Source: Flammulina velutipes
Taxonomy: Eukaryota; Basidiomycota; Agaricomycetes; Agaricales; Physalacriaceae
Assembly: GCA_011800155.1 (NCBI GenBank)
Contig: JAALGH010000011.1
Coordinates: forward strand, 806,001-870,000
Reading direction: 5' to 3'
DNA length: 64,000 bases
Shown: positions 1-11,638 of the stretch, in pieces
How positions within the stretch are numbered: the first letter of the stretch is position 1
Layout of the letters: each line of letters starts with the position of its first letter
Translations under genes and position numbers: made by a program
The notes under the pieces: generated by a model
The model's database searches: none
Told to the model about the DNA's origin: nothing
The model's input: only the letters and a program-made list of their open reading frames with translations

Positions 1-426
1 TACTGTCTATGAGATTCAGAAGGTTGTTTATCGAGATGCGTGATTTCGAGAGTCTGACAATCCGCAGTTTTGTTGCGCTCTTGAGAGGATTGAGGAATGT
101 TTGGAAGGAAGGTATGGCTTCGAAGTTCACGGTAGAAATGTATAGCTCAGAGAGTCCAGGCAGGAGAAGAAGCGAGGCTGCCGTATGGGCGAGCTTGCGA
201 TTGGCAGAGAATGCATCCGTATCGCGTCGAGTATGATTGTTATCCTCCAAGAAGAGCGACGTATAAGGCTGTCCATAAGAGGAGGACTTCAGAAGCGCGT
301 TCCAGCACGCTTCGATATCGTCGGCAGCTTTGTTGGGTCCAATGAAGATGTTTTGGCTGTCCTAAAATCACCAGGGTAAGTGAGAGAGGTGTCCCACAGG
401 AAGTACACACGTACCCAAGAGGCCAT
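1..426 (-). CDS. LRR/F-box-like paralog, 3' end beyond window
   Basis: No enzymatic role can be assigned. Read on the minus strand, the sequence is a close paralog of the genes at 14.45-15.70 kb and 16.20-17.50 kb: it shares the blocks NFEAIPSF and TKLRIVRLSKSRIS, which look like leucine-rich-repeat strands. The start is placed at 426-424 (MASWVRV). A short first exon (426-407) is followed by an intron ending at 362, and exon 2 (361 to the window edge) is open throughout. The phase-2 junction (GT|gtac) and the exon 2 start DSQNIF match the 14.45-kb copy exactly, which supports the model. Only about 125 residues are visible. A TATA-like ATATTTAA element lies around 469-477, about 45 bp upstream of the start on this strand. 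These proteins resemble the repeat part of fungal F-box/LRR proteins, but no F-box is visible. Confidence 0.6.
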
Positions 427-901
427 GTCAGCGAAAGATTGAATGATCAAGACAGTGCGACCGTTGGATATTTAAACCGTTCCATAGCCAGCGTAAAACA
501 AAAGAGTTGTGTCCTTCGACCGATCAAATATAAGACAATTAGAAGTGGTGCTAGACCGCTGCTATTTCCTAGGCTGTTACCATCAAGAGATGTCATTGTG
601 TTGAGGAGAAACAGATGGCGCTGGCCCATACGGTTATTGTTTAGTATATTACTGTATTCATGTTGAAAGCAAGAGAAGGACATGAAAGGTGCCACGTGGT
701 TGAGGCGAGCGTGGGAACCCGCAAGCAGGACGACGCAACGCGTCTTTGACTTGACCACGTCCTTTCCTTTTCCCTTCATCTGTTCTACTCATCTCACCAC
801 TCAACAACAACGAAATCTCACAAGAATTTGTATAAACTACCGTCGCGCAAAGCAAGATATTCATCGTGTAACCTCAAGAAAACCATCGCAAGACAGCAAA
901 G
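427..901. other. divergent intergenic/promoter region
   Basis: This stretch separates the minus-strand LRR-like gene from the plus-strand LSM14 gene and should hold both promoters. An AT-rich TATA-like element near 469-477 suits the minus-strand gene. Nothing recognisable marks the plus-strand promoter. Short open frames here overlap on both strands and show no family similarity. Confidence 0.5.
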
Positions 902-1963
902 ATGGCTATGAGCTTTATTGGGTGAGTTTGCGTCCTATTTACCATTCATGCTTGCCACCTATTCCTCCTTCATACTCCCCTTCTTTTCCGGTCCCTCAAA
1001 CTCCTGTTCTGGACGTTTTCTGACCACTATATACAGGAAACCTATCTCTCTTATATCTCATTCCGACGTACGGTATCGGGGAATCTTGGCGGGAATTGAC
1101 GCGGCAGCGTCTACCATTCAACTCAGTAAGGTCTATTCTATGGGCACTGAGGGCAGACGGTAAGTTTCAACCTTCTTGACTCCATCGCCAGTTTTCCTTT
1201 GATCATCTTCGTTCCAATTATTGGTGCTAATTTCTTCTGCAGCCCCGCTCAGGACTTCATTCCTCCCAATACAGAACCCTACGAGTACATCATTTTCCGC
1301 GCTAGCGAGGTCAAAGATCTCAGTGTCGACGACGTCCAAGCACCTGTTCCACCGCAAGGCAGGAGCATACACGACGACCCCGCAGTAGTTGGCGCAGGGA
1401 GGGTTGTTCAACCACCGTCTGCTCAGGCAGCACAGTCAGTTCCTCAGCAAGCCGTCCCCCAAGCGCCTGGAGCTGGACGACGTTCCAACTCGATCCACAC
1501 CGCATCCGCATCCCTCCAGACGGTTGAGCGCGCCATAGGAGACCTTCGCCAACCTGCAAATGGTAGCAATGCAGCCAATATCAAGATCAACGTCCCAAAC
1601 ACCGACTTTGATTTCGCGTCGTCGAACGCCAAGTTCTCTCGGCCGACTTCGTCTGCTGGTGACGATGATGAGGCGAAGGAAGAGTCCTACAACCCTACCA
1701 AATCGTTCTTCGACACTCTGACGCCTGGGCCGACGATGAATGTTGGTGGTGGACGTGGACATGGAGGACGGGGGCGTGGACGAGGCAGGAGGCAAGAGGA
1801 GAGGGATAGAAATGTCGCGACCTTTGGAGAGCCTGGTGGCGTTGGTCTTATGGGACCTGGAGCATATGTCGGAGGATGGGGCGGGTATGGCGGCAGGAGG
1901 GGGAGAGGCGCAGGTAGTCAAGGGCGAGGTGGCAGGCAAGTGCCGCAGGTTGGGGGACGATGA
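902..1963 (+). CDS. SCD6: LSM14/Scd6-family mRNA translation repressor
   Basis: This is an RNA-binding decapping activator and translational repressor of P-bodies (Scd6/Sum2/LSM14 family). Exons 902-921, 1037-1159 and 1243-1963 give 287 residues. Domains in order: an N-terminal Lsm fold (residues 1-85, starting MAMSFIGKPISLIS); a Pro/Gln-rich linker; an FDF motif (DFDFASSNAKF, about residues 165-175) that in the family binds the DEAD-box helicase Dhh1/DDX6; an FFD box (YNPTKSFFDTL); a TFG box (NVATFGEPGG); and two RGG stretches at the C-terminus, the family's eIF4G-contacting region. Both introns have clean GT-AG ends and keep the Lsm reading frame. The domain order is complete, so the gene appears intact. 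It is a housekeeping gene with no functional link to its neighbours. Confidence 0.93.
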
Positions 1964-2643
1964 GGAACGCTGAGTGTTTATTGTGAAGAAGTTTTTTCTG
2001 TCTAACTGTCTGTCTGTGCTATCGAACAAATTTGGGTGTCACTTGTTATTAATGCATGTAAAGCACGACGCGTCTCAAAATAGGCCTGATCGCTTGAGTT
2101 TACTTGTCGTGTAGCGGTTAGGTGTCAATTCGGTGCTCACCGTTAATTTGCAGATCGTTAGCGCCGCCAAACTCGTGCGAAGGCCTCGAGGCATCCTCTA
2201 CATTGATGAAACCTTCGAATATCGATGGTAATAAGTACCACGTTCTAGTCAGATGTTGATTGTTCTGCTAGCGAGGGAACGTAAAACATATGGCACAGTG
2301 CACACATTTACCAATGGGATGCATATCCGGCTGTACCCGATTTCTTGCGCCACACTCTTTGGATGGCTTAAAATTGACAGTGGTGCGTCACTGGCTGGTT
2401 ATAGCTTATCTGATTTGCGCTATCTAGATCCTGTGGACAATTTACCCATGGCCAGGAAGCGCAGGGAAACACAGGGACCCACAACTGTGTAATAAATCAC
2501 ATGCTTGTACCTGTGTCAGTCATTTGCCGAACGATCTAGACCAGCCTTTGTTACCGGGTTTTGGCCGTAAATAGCGGTCGTCGCTGCACAACCTCTTTGT
2601 TCCGTTCTATCACTATCCTATTCTATCTAATTTTTTTGCTATA
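1964..2643. other. intergenic, nothing recognised
   Basis: This is the 3' flank of the LSM14 gene and the promoter of the small gene that follows. One 79-codon plus-strand open frame near 2253-2492 has no splice context or recognisable motif and is treated as chance. Confidence 0.5.
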
Positions 2644-3108
2644 ATGGCGCTTGGTCCTACTTTCAACAAATACCTGTATGTGCAGCTCTTTCTACTATCA
2701 GATGGTTGACTGACGATGCTTTGTAGTCCATACATCTCCCTCGGCGTCGCCTGTGCAGCCTTCATGTTCCAAACGTAGGCCTTTCTGGACTGAGAAACGC
2801 CCCAGCATCGTTCTAACACATCTAAACAGGACGGTTTTATACCCATGGCACCACGAGCTAGACGGTGCATTCCACACCATGAAGAAGGAGCAGAGCCGGA
2901 TGCTTACGGAGTTTCACGAGGTGCGTATTCAGCTCGTCTTCCGGAACCTAGCGTCTCAAGGACATACACAGCTCAAATTGAAGCGGCTCGATGATCTAGA
3001 GAAGAAGGTGCTGGGTGTCGAGAAGAAGCAGGTAAGTCCTTTCCCCAACGCTTGCTTGTTATTTCAATGGACGCTCAGGCCGCCGATGAAGCTAGTAGAC
3101 GGCGTTAA
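2644..3108 (+). CDS. small single-pass membrane protein with coiled coil
   Basis: Family not recognised. Five short exons (2644-2675, 2727-2774, 2830-2920, 2972-3031, 3079-3108) give an 86-residue protein. It has an N-terminal hydrophobic segment (YISLGVACAAFMF, about residues 12-24), a Trp/His-containing stretch (YPWHHEL) and then a highly charged predicted coiled coil (LKLKRLDDLEKKVLGVEKK) to the end. Size and layout resemble small mitochondrial inner-membrane or assembly factors, but this is only inference. The fourth intron (2921-2971) is exactly 51 nt and could be retained without a stop; splicing gives the more natural charged helix EFHELKLKRLDDLE. The protein is far shorter than its 465-bp genomic span suggests. 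Confidence 0.6.
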
Positions 3109-3516
3109 CGTCGAGGCATCTTCCCCGCTGCGCCGCTAGATTAACACCCAGTTGGGGACGTTGGAGCATAGTAGAGGGATTTTTTGTTTTGTGACTCAAT
3201 GCATTGATGTGCGTTGAATCGTTACCAGCTGGTCGTGTGATTCCGTGATTATGAGTCTTTTCAAAGTTTTCATGATGAGCAACAAGATGCGAGGACGGAG
3301 GCATATGGAAGATTGAAATTGCACATGCTCAAGAATCAAGATCATCGATAACCTCCGACAAAACAGCGTAGACTCACGGTTTGTCCATTGGATATTTCAG
3401 TGGGCTGGCTTTACGCCGGACAGCATGTACTGTGAGTATGTACGGTGTCACTGTATTGTATTCCTTAGAGCCACTGTTAGAAGCACAGCCACCACCACGT
3501 TTGAGAGTGTACCACC
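3109..3516. other. intergenic, nothing recognised
   Basis: This is the 3' flank of the small membrane-protein gene and the upstream region of the HNH-like gene. No RNA gene, repeat or coding exon was recognised. Confidence 0.45.
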
Positions 3517-4999
3517 ATGTCCACAGTTTATTCAGAATTTCCTCACTCTATTCGCTTGCCCTCCGCTCGACGACCATCGAGGAACCCTCTTTTCGTGGCG
3601 GATACACATACTGACTCCTCATCGGATTCGGAGGCGCCCTCTTCCTGTTCATCCCTGGCGGCACATAAGGCAAAGTCGAAGCTACGGGTCAGATTGTTGT
3701 TGACAGACCAACGCTCGCCAGTAACTGGATCGGCAGCGACAAGCCTTCAAGTAGCTTACTTACTCAAGGATGTTAAACATAGCAAGACAGATCCGAGACA
3801 GGCGGAGATGAAGAGAAACGTGGTACGTCGCAGTATGCGTATTGACTGCAATTGTACTATGCTAGCCTACTGCCTTGTTTATTAACATGGCGCAGGAACT
3901 GATCTGCACCCGTAAGGGGCAAGTAAGGGGCGACATTTTTATCTCAATGACCTTCCGAATACTTTCCTTGGTATGTTTCCTCTGCCTTGTTGAGTTACTT
4001 CGGTGAGCTAAATACCTTTCCAGTTGAGCCATCGCTCCTCATTGAGATGGATGTATACTCCCTCTGGACTCTTACTATCCCTTTCCTTCACCTCATGCAG
4101 CTCACAACTAGCTTAACGATTGCCAATAATGAGTGGGCAGAGAGGGTTAAGGCGGACTCTGCAGCACCTCGCAATATCGATGTATGCCATCAACTTTATT
4201 GACCGTCGCATAACTCATGACCAGCAGACCAACGTTTTCCCCTACTGTGTTCGTGAACTATATGTTCTTGTCCTATCGCCCGCTTTCCTTCCTGATGCAG
4301 ATTCCATATCCATCCTACCCGCAGAGTATAGGCACCTATCGTCTGTCACGACCGACTACAAGACTCGTAAACACTACCGCTGCAACCCTCGCAATTGGCA
4401 ACTCATCGATGAAGGGAACTGTCCTCTTCTAGAGGGCCCCTTCGTGACTAATCGCTCCCCGACCGAGCACTTGTCTGTTTTTGCTTTGTTGGTCAACTCC
4501 CATCAACGGATGCAGGATTATGCTGCTCGTGGTGTTCAGAACAAGCTAGTAGAGATTTACCGGCCCCCCACTATTTCCTTGATGGATCTAATATTCTATG
4601 TTCCTCCGGGTTTCACTGGTCCACAACCCAGCTTTTCGCAGCAACCAGCTGTGTCACAATCCCACTCGACTCCCGCCTCTGATTGTACGGGATCCCTCTT
4701 CACCCATTCCGAGTCTGGCAGTACTGCTCTAACGATACCTGATCGCAAGGAGGATTGCGAGGGTTCCAATAGCGAGGGCGACTCTGACGACGAAGTCGAC
4801 AAACATGACCTGACATCGAGCGAGATGAACATTCTTATGCAGAAAGCTGGTGATGGGTCCATTTCCGGGAAGAAAAGAGTTGACGCTGCGATGATGTTGT
4901 TTGGAATGTCAGGAAGTGAGTTTGCGCTTTTCCCGCTGACGTCTACTCAAAAGATCCCTAGGACATAAAACCCCCAAGCATCCGTTGTTTCCTATGTAG
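3517..4999 (+). CDS. divergent HNH-nuclease-like hypothetical protein
   Basis: Function uncertain. The parts RSPVTGSAATSLQVAYLL and FLVEPSLLIEMDVYSLW are laid out like the fungal HNH_2-type domain (a Cys/Val-TG turn, then 'AHLLP', then a 'LHxxFD..W' block). However, the usual metal-binding histidines appear as Tyr (AYLL) and Leu (PSLL), so catalysis is doubtful. Proposed exons start 3517-3832, about 3920-3970 and 4024-4182, followed by a long 3' exon with a C-terminal Ser-rich and acidic region (EGDSDDEVDKHD). A block CNPRNWQL near residue 240 looks conserved. The intron near 3833-3919 is uncertain, because the alternative donor at 3823 leaves the next exon out of frame. The end depends on whether the last intron (4922-4961) is removed (stop 4997-4999) or retained (stop 4966-4968). 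The gene may be decaying. Confidence 0.4.
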
Positions 5000-5184
5000 G
5001 CAGTAGGGATACTAGTAGTTTTGTTCATCGCGGTCGCGGGGCGCTTTCTATATCGTTTCTCATCCCGTACAAGTACGAAAGCTCGAGATACTACGACCAG
5101 GTCAATCGAGCAAATCGTATATCATTTGAACCCGCCTTCTTCGTATTACCTATTAATAAGCATATCAACCATTATCACGGCTAA

Positions 5185-8100
5185 ATGGCCGGCATTTTTA
5201 CAGCAATCAAAGTTCGCTTGCTAGATTCTAGCGGACACCATCATCTACTGCTGCTGCCCGACATGGCACCTAGAAGTTTGAGTGCTCTGGAGGCCTCATA
5301 CGATAGACTCCAGACTGTCATGGGCACGTCGACGTTGGTCGAGATATTGGCCAAGAGCAAGAGCAAGTAAGTCGAACGTAACGAACTTAATTCTTCAAGA
5401 AAGATGCTAACAATGCCCAAGACTCTTCTCCAATACTCTTATCTTCCCCTTCTACTTTGCGGTCCTCTCTGCAGTCGTCTTCCTCATCCAACTCATCCTT
5501 TCTACCGGGAAAATACAGGCGCTATACAGATACATCACCAAGAAAGGGTCTATCGCTACAGAGGCTGAAGATGTCGACCGTACCGTCCATCCAACCTCTG
5601 GTGTTCTCGCAGATTTCAAGCAGCACGTCTCTCAGAACGGGGGTACTACTATCTTCACGTTTCGCATCGCACGGCTGCTTGGGTGTCTTGCGCTACTCGG
5701 TCTGGCTGTTGGCACCCTAGTCATTGATATCGAGGACGACGACGCAGTCAGCGTATCCGGTAAATGGGGAAAGAAGCATAAGAAAAACTCGCACAAGCTT
5801 TGGCTGTCAAAGCGGGAATGGATTGCCGCAGCCTTGTGCATGACATATGTGGGTAATGAACATTTGATTACACAGCGTCACTCATCCTTTCGTAGCTCTA
5901 TGCATCCCTCCTTGCTATTATCTCCGTCTCTGCTAGTCGTCGATGGGCGCGTACCGCGATACGCCATCTCAACCTCGTCCTTGTCGCGACGACCGCTATC
6001 TACATTTACCGTGACGTTCTCCCCCTTGCGACATTCACAAGGAAGCCCAAGGATATCAAAGAAGGAAGCCTCCTCTGGGTGAAAATTGCCGTCCTAGGGG
6101 TCACGTCTATTTTGATTCCGTTGTTCATCCCCCGACAATATGTCCCAGTCGATCCAAGCAACCCTATGCCTGTGCCCAACTCAGAGCAGACCACGCCTCT
6201 CATCTCACTCGTTCTCTACACTTGGATGGACCCAGTGGTCAGTGCAGCGTACAAGGTCGCGCATTTGCCGTACGAGGCGTTGCCCCCGCTTGCCGATTAC
6301 GATAGGTCAAAGCACCTCAAATCTCGCGCGTTCAAGGTATGTGTGTATGATTAAGGCTCTTCTGATATCTACTAACACATCCCCAGCACCTGGATACGTT
6401 CTCTGGTGCTCCACAGCGTCATCTGTTCTTCGGCCTGATGCGTATTTTTGCGAAGGACTACATGATGCTTATCGCAATGCTGATAGTGCAAGTGTGCGCT
6501 GATTTCGCCGCCCCGATTGGTATCAACAGATTGCTGCAGTGAGTAATTTATTGCGTGATGCTAGCCTTGTGCTCACTCACCTTCAGCTACCTCGAAATCA
6601 AGGACAAGGTCGGCGAGAGTCCAGAGTACCGTCCATGGCTGTGGATTGTGTGGCTCTTTGTCGGCCCTACGATAAGCTTCATCTCCTTTGACTGGTACAT
6701 CTTCGTTGCTGTATGGTTCCCTCATCAAACCCTGTACGCAAAGACTAACATCCTCTTAGACCAGACTTCTTGTTCGGTGTGAGGGCATTATCACGCAATT
6801 GGTCTTTGAACATGCGTTACGTATCCGTATCAAAGCTGAGGCGCACTCCTCGACAACGGTAACGCCTTCAAGCTCAACACCCGCTACACCTGGCACTACT
6901 ACCCCACCTGACGTCGAACATACCGGTGAAGGATCCAGCGACACTGAAGCAACTCTCCATTCCCCAGCGGCTTCAGAGAGTGAAGATGGTCACTCCCGCG
7001 CGACGACACTTCAGGGTGGTTCAGAAGATGGACACAAGGCGAAATCTGAGGCGACGAAACCCAGCAAGGAAGACGCGGACGAAGCTGAAGCCGACGCGAA
7101 GAATCTCGTTGGCAAGATAAACAACTTGGTAACTACCGATTTGAACAACGTTGTGGACTCTCGCGACTTTATCCGTGTGGTGGTGTATACACCAGTTTCG
7201 GTGTTCCTTTGCGTAGCATTCCTCTATGTGATCTTAGGATGGAGGTGAGTTCCTTATGCGTAAATGACCTTGTGGCTGAACTGAGAGATCTGTATAGCGC
7301 ATTCGTCGGGCTGGGAGTTATTATCGTCATGTTCCCGATTCCTGGATACTTGGCCAAGGTTGTGCAGGACGTCCAAGGAGCAACTCTGAAGAAGACCGAT
7401 GGACGTGTTCAAGCAGTCTCAGAGAGTTCGTTTTATGGCCTGTGTATCGATTCTCGCGAGCTAACATGCATTTGCAGTTGTCAACGTCCTTCGCATGATC
7501 AAACTCTTCGGCTGGGAACGCAAAATGGACGATCGTGTCGCGGAGAAACGAGAGGAAGAGCTTTTCTGGATTAAGAGACGTCAACTTTTGGACCTTGCCG
7601 TTGGCCTTATCAAGTAAATGGTTGTCGATATGAGATTTCTGGATACTGACCGCTACTACTTAGTTTCTTGATTCCGGTCATCACGATGATGGCTACCTAT
7701 GCTACCTAGTGAGTGTTACTCTTCCCATAATATCACATAATTTGCTTACTTCTCTCATAGTGTCAGTACTCCTTTGTTTACTTTGGCCTTGCGAGGCTAT
7801 ACTCACTTTAATTGACAGACCATCATCATGAAAGAGGAGCTCAACGCGTCCAAGGTCTTCTCCAGCATGACCATCTTCGACATGTTCTCAGGACAGCTGC
7901 ACCGCTTGCTATTCACTATCACCCAAGTCACTGCAGGAAAAGTCTCTTTGGACCGTTTGACCAACTTTCTCCGCAAGGTAATTTCTAAACTCTTCTTTCG
8001 TCATGGCGAGATACTCATAATCCGGTAGACGGAGCTTCTGGACGCCTACGGCCCAAAGGATCAAATGCCTATCATTCCCGTAGATGGACATTCCAAAGAA

Positions 8101-11100
8101 TTTGGTTTCAGTCAAGCCACCTTCTCGTGGTCGAACGATGTCGTTGTGGAAGGTTCGCAGACACCCTCCAAGCGCGAATTCCTCCTGCGTATCGATGATG
8201 AACTTCATTTCCGTCGTAACTGTATCAACCTCGTCATCGGCCCCACTGGTTCAGGCAAGACCTCGCTTCTCATGGCTCTGTTGGGTATGTTGTGCAGGCT
8301 ATACACTAATACGCAAAGCTGAACCGCATGATAGGTGAAATGCACTTCGTTTCGTCGGGTCCCGGATCCTGGTACAATCTTCCTCGCGATGAGGGCGTGG
8401 CATACGCTGCCCAGGAGTCGTGGGTGCTGAATGCGACTATCAAAGACAACATCCTTTTTGGTGCTGATTTCGACGAGGAGAGGTACAAAAAGATCATCTA
8501 TCAATGTGGATTGGCGCGGGACTTGACGCTGTTTGATGCTGGTGATCAGACTGAGGTTGGAGAGAAAGGGCTGACACTAAGTGGTGGCCAGAAGGCACGG
8601 GTCACGTTAGCACGCGCTATCTACTCGAAGGCGTCTATTATCCTGTTGGATGATGTTCTAGCTGCTCTTGAGTCTGTCTTCCTCTCCATTTTTCTGTCGC
8701 GATGGCTTATGATACTCATCATTCAGCGTTCATACCTCGAAATGGATCATCGAACACTGTCTGAAAGGTGACTTGATCAAAGACCGCACAATCATCCTGG
8801 TGGTACACGCAATCCCAATCGATTACTCGTCCTTCAGCTCACGTTGTTCCAGACACATAATATCGCCATGACCGAGCCTATCGCCGAATTCGTTGTTTCC
8901 CTCAAGGACGGGCGTATCGCTAGTCAAGGAACGTTGTCCGTTGCACTCTCGAAGAACAAAGCGCTCGTAAAGGAGGCTGCTAAGGACGCCGAAGCATTAC
9001 ACCGGGAAGAGGAAGATGTCAATGCTGATGATAATGATGCTGTCGAAGGAACGGAGACCAAGAAATCGGACGGGAAGCTCATCGTAGCTGAGGAAATACA
9101 AGAGGGCCACCTGAGCTGGAATTCACGTATGCTTTGGGTTTCGTTTATCTGTCCTGATGCTCATCCCCTCCCCAGTCAAACTTTACCTGACTGCACTTGG
9201 AGGCAACCACATTATGTTGTTCTTTGTTGGGTACCTCGGAGCATATATGGTCCAGGAACTTGCCTCAACGGTGCAGACATGGTATCTGGGATACTGGGCG
9301 TCTCAATATGATATACATGCACCGGCTGATGTGAACGCACTCCAGTCAGTACCTATCAGATGCTTGTATGGGTAACTGACTGACTGGATTTTCAGATATC
9401 TGGCTGTGTACGGTCTTCTGCTCTTGGTTGGATTCTCTTTCTACATCGTCTCCTTCGTGACCTACGTGTACGGAGCAATCAGGGCGTCTAGGACGATCAA
9501 CAAGAAACTTTTTGAGTCCATCCTTGGTTCTACTCTTAGGTTCGCCCCTCTTCCTCGGGGTGGTGGGACCTGATTGCTAATCAGGAATACATAGATGGCT
9601 CGATACTACGCCCACCTCCAGGATTTTGGCTAGGTGCACGCAAGACATTCGGTCAGGCGAGTTCGCCAGAATTTTGAGCTGTTGAGCACAGAACTAAACA
9701 CAAGCTCAATTCTAGTTGATGGACCTATCTCGGAGATGCTCATGTATCTGTCGCACCTGTCCATCAGCATGCTCTTCAAGTTCTGTGCCGTCGTGTGGTT
9801 CACGCCCGCCTTTTTGTTCCCTGGACTTGCGGTGGCGCTTCTTGGCTATTGGATCGGACAAGTATATATCAAAGCCCAATTGTCTGTGAAGCGCGAAATG
9901 TCAAACGCGAAATCTCCAGTCCTTGCACAGTATGTTAACCGGTATATTGCATGGATTGCTGATTAACATTTGGTAGCTTCGGGGCTGCAATTGTAGGGTT
10001 GAGTGAGTTGAACACTGATTCCGTATATGGATGGCGTTGACCATTCCACGTTTCAGCTTCTATTCGTGCTTACGGAGCTCAACACGCATTCATGGAGGAG
10101 TCATTCAAGCGAATCGATAAATACATCCGGACCTGCCGAACGTACTACAACTTGAATCGCTGGATCGATATTCGCATCGACGCGTTGGCCAGCTTGTTCT
10201 CCGCCAGTCTCGCATTCTACTTGGTGTACCTTCAGGATGCCAAGGCCTCCAACACTGGTTTCTCGTTGAACATGTCAATTGGGTTCAGTAGCATGATCCT
10301 TTGGTGGGTTAGGTTGTTGAACCAGTTCGAAGTACAAGGTACGTTGGCTTGTTTTATACGAGTTGAACAATTATTGACGGTGTTTTTCCAGGCAACAGGT
10401 ACTACGCTAGCATTTCGAAATTGTCCGTTTATTGACATCCTGTTTGTAGTTTGGAACGTATCCAGGGTTATCTTGAAATCGAACAGGAGGCGAAACCAAC
10501 CAAGGACGGTGTACCTCCTGCGTATTGGCCAGCGAGTGGAGAGCTACGCGTTGAAGGGCTCACTGCGAGGTACTCACACGATGGTCCCAAGGTGCTCCAT
10601 GACTTGTCTTTCAAGATTAACTCTGGAGAACGCATTGGTATTGTTGGGCGCACTGGCTCCGGAAAGGTTTATTTTGAACTCATGTCACGATTTCGGCCAT
10701 CTGAAAATTTCTCTTAGAGCTCGTTGACACTGTCGTTATTGCGCTGCATCTACACTGAGGGTAACGTGTATTATGACGGTCTCCCGACATCAGCGATTAA
10801 CTTGGACGAGCTGAGGTCGAAGATCACAATCATTCCCCAAGTTGTGAGCGCTCGCATACTTCGCAGGGGAGACGTGCTATGCTCATGATCCTCTGCCAGC
10901 CCGAACTTTTGAGCGGCTCTTTGAGACAGAATCTGGATCCATTCGACCAGTACGATGACGCAACGTTGAATGATGCTCTACGCGCTGCCGGCCTGTTTTC
11001 TCTGCAGAACGAGATGGAGGATGGCAGGATTACGTTGGACAGCACTATTTCTAGCGGCGGCTCGAATCTGTCCGTCGGACAGAGACAAATTCTTGCTTTG

Positions 11101-11638
11101 GCTCGGGCGTTGGTTAGAGGGAGCAAGCTATTGATTTTGGACGAAGGTATTCTATTTGTGTTTAGTTGTCATTGGACCGAGGCTAATGAACGAACTTTTC
11201 AAGCGACATCGGCGATAGGTATGTGATTCTTCTATAGGCTGGGAGTTGTGAGCTCATTCTTCGCTACAGATTACAAGACAGACAGTATCATCCAGTCTTC
11301 TTTAAGAAGCGAGCTGAAATCCGATACGACATTGATCACTGTTGCGCATCGTCTGCAGACCATTATGGATGCTGACAAGATTGTGCGTTCATTTGGCCCT
11401 TCTCTCGGTGTCTACTAATAATTACTTTTTATAGATGGTTCTTGATGCCGGTCACATTGTTTGTTTTTTCTTTTGTTGAGGGATTTGAAAGTCGGCTTAC
11501 CCCAGTCGTCGATTTTAGGTTGAGTTTGACACTCCGCAAAAGCTTCTTGAGCTAGCTGATGGAAAGCTTCGTTCGCTTGTGGATGAGTCGGCAGACAAGG
11601 ATGTGTTGTACGCGATGGCCAAGAATGAGAAGGCCTGA
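5185..11638 (+). CDS. ABCC/MRP-type full-size ABC transporter
   Basis: This is an ATP-driven exporter of the multidrug-resistance-associated (ABCC) type, expected in the plasma or vacuolar membrane. It has about 29 exons and roughly 1,650 residues. The order is: N-terminal membrane helices; TMD1 interrupted by a Ser/Thr/Pro- and acidic-rich loop (about 6838-7110); NBD1 (Walker A GPTGSGKTSLL, signature LSGGQKARVTLARA, Walker B IILLDDVLAALD); TMD2; and NBD2 (GRTGSGKSSL, LSVGQRQILALARAL, LLILDEATSAID). NBD1 has Asp where NBD2 has the catalytic Glu, the usual ABCC asymmetry. Splicing is unusual: a 1-nt exon (7761), a 7-nt exon (10392-10398, giving QGNSLERI), a 15-nt exon (11204-11218, giving the D-loop), a 26-nt exon (9977-10002), a GC-AG intron (9657-9715) and a weak GTCTGT donor (8672). 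With these junctions every conserved motif is intact and in frame. The exact first ATG is uncertain. It lies 6 kb from the terpene cluster and might serve it. Confidence 0.9.

Noticed and set aside
1436..2029. A 197-codon minus-strand frame opposite the LSM14 gene
   Set aside because: It is the reverse shadow of the RGG/FDF-coding exon; the plus strand has a complete, recognisable protein with splice sites.
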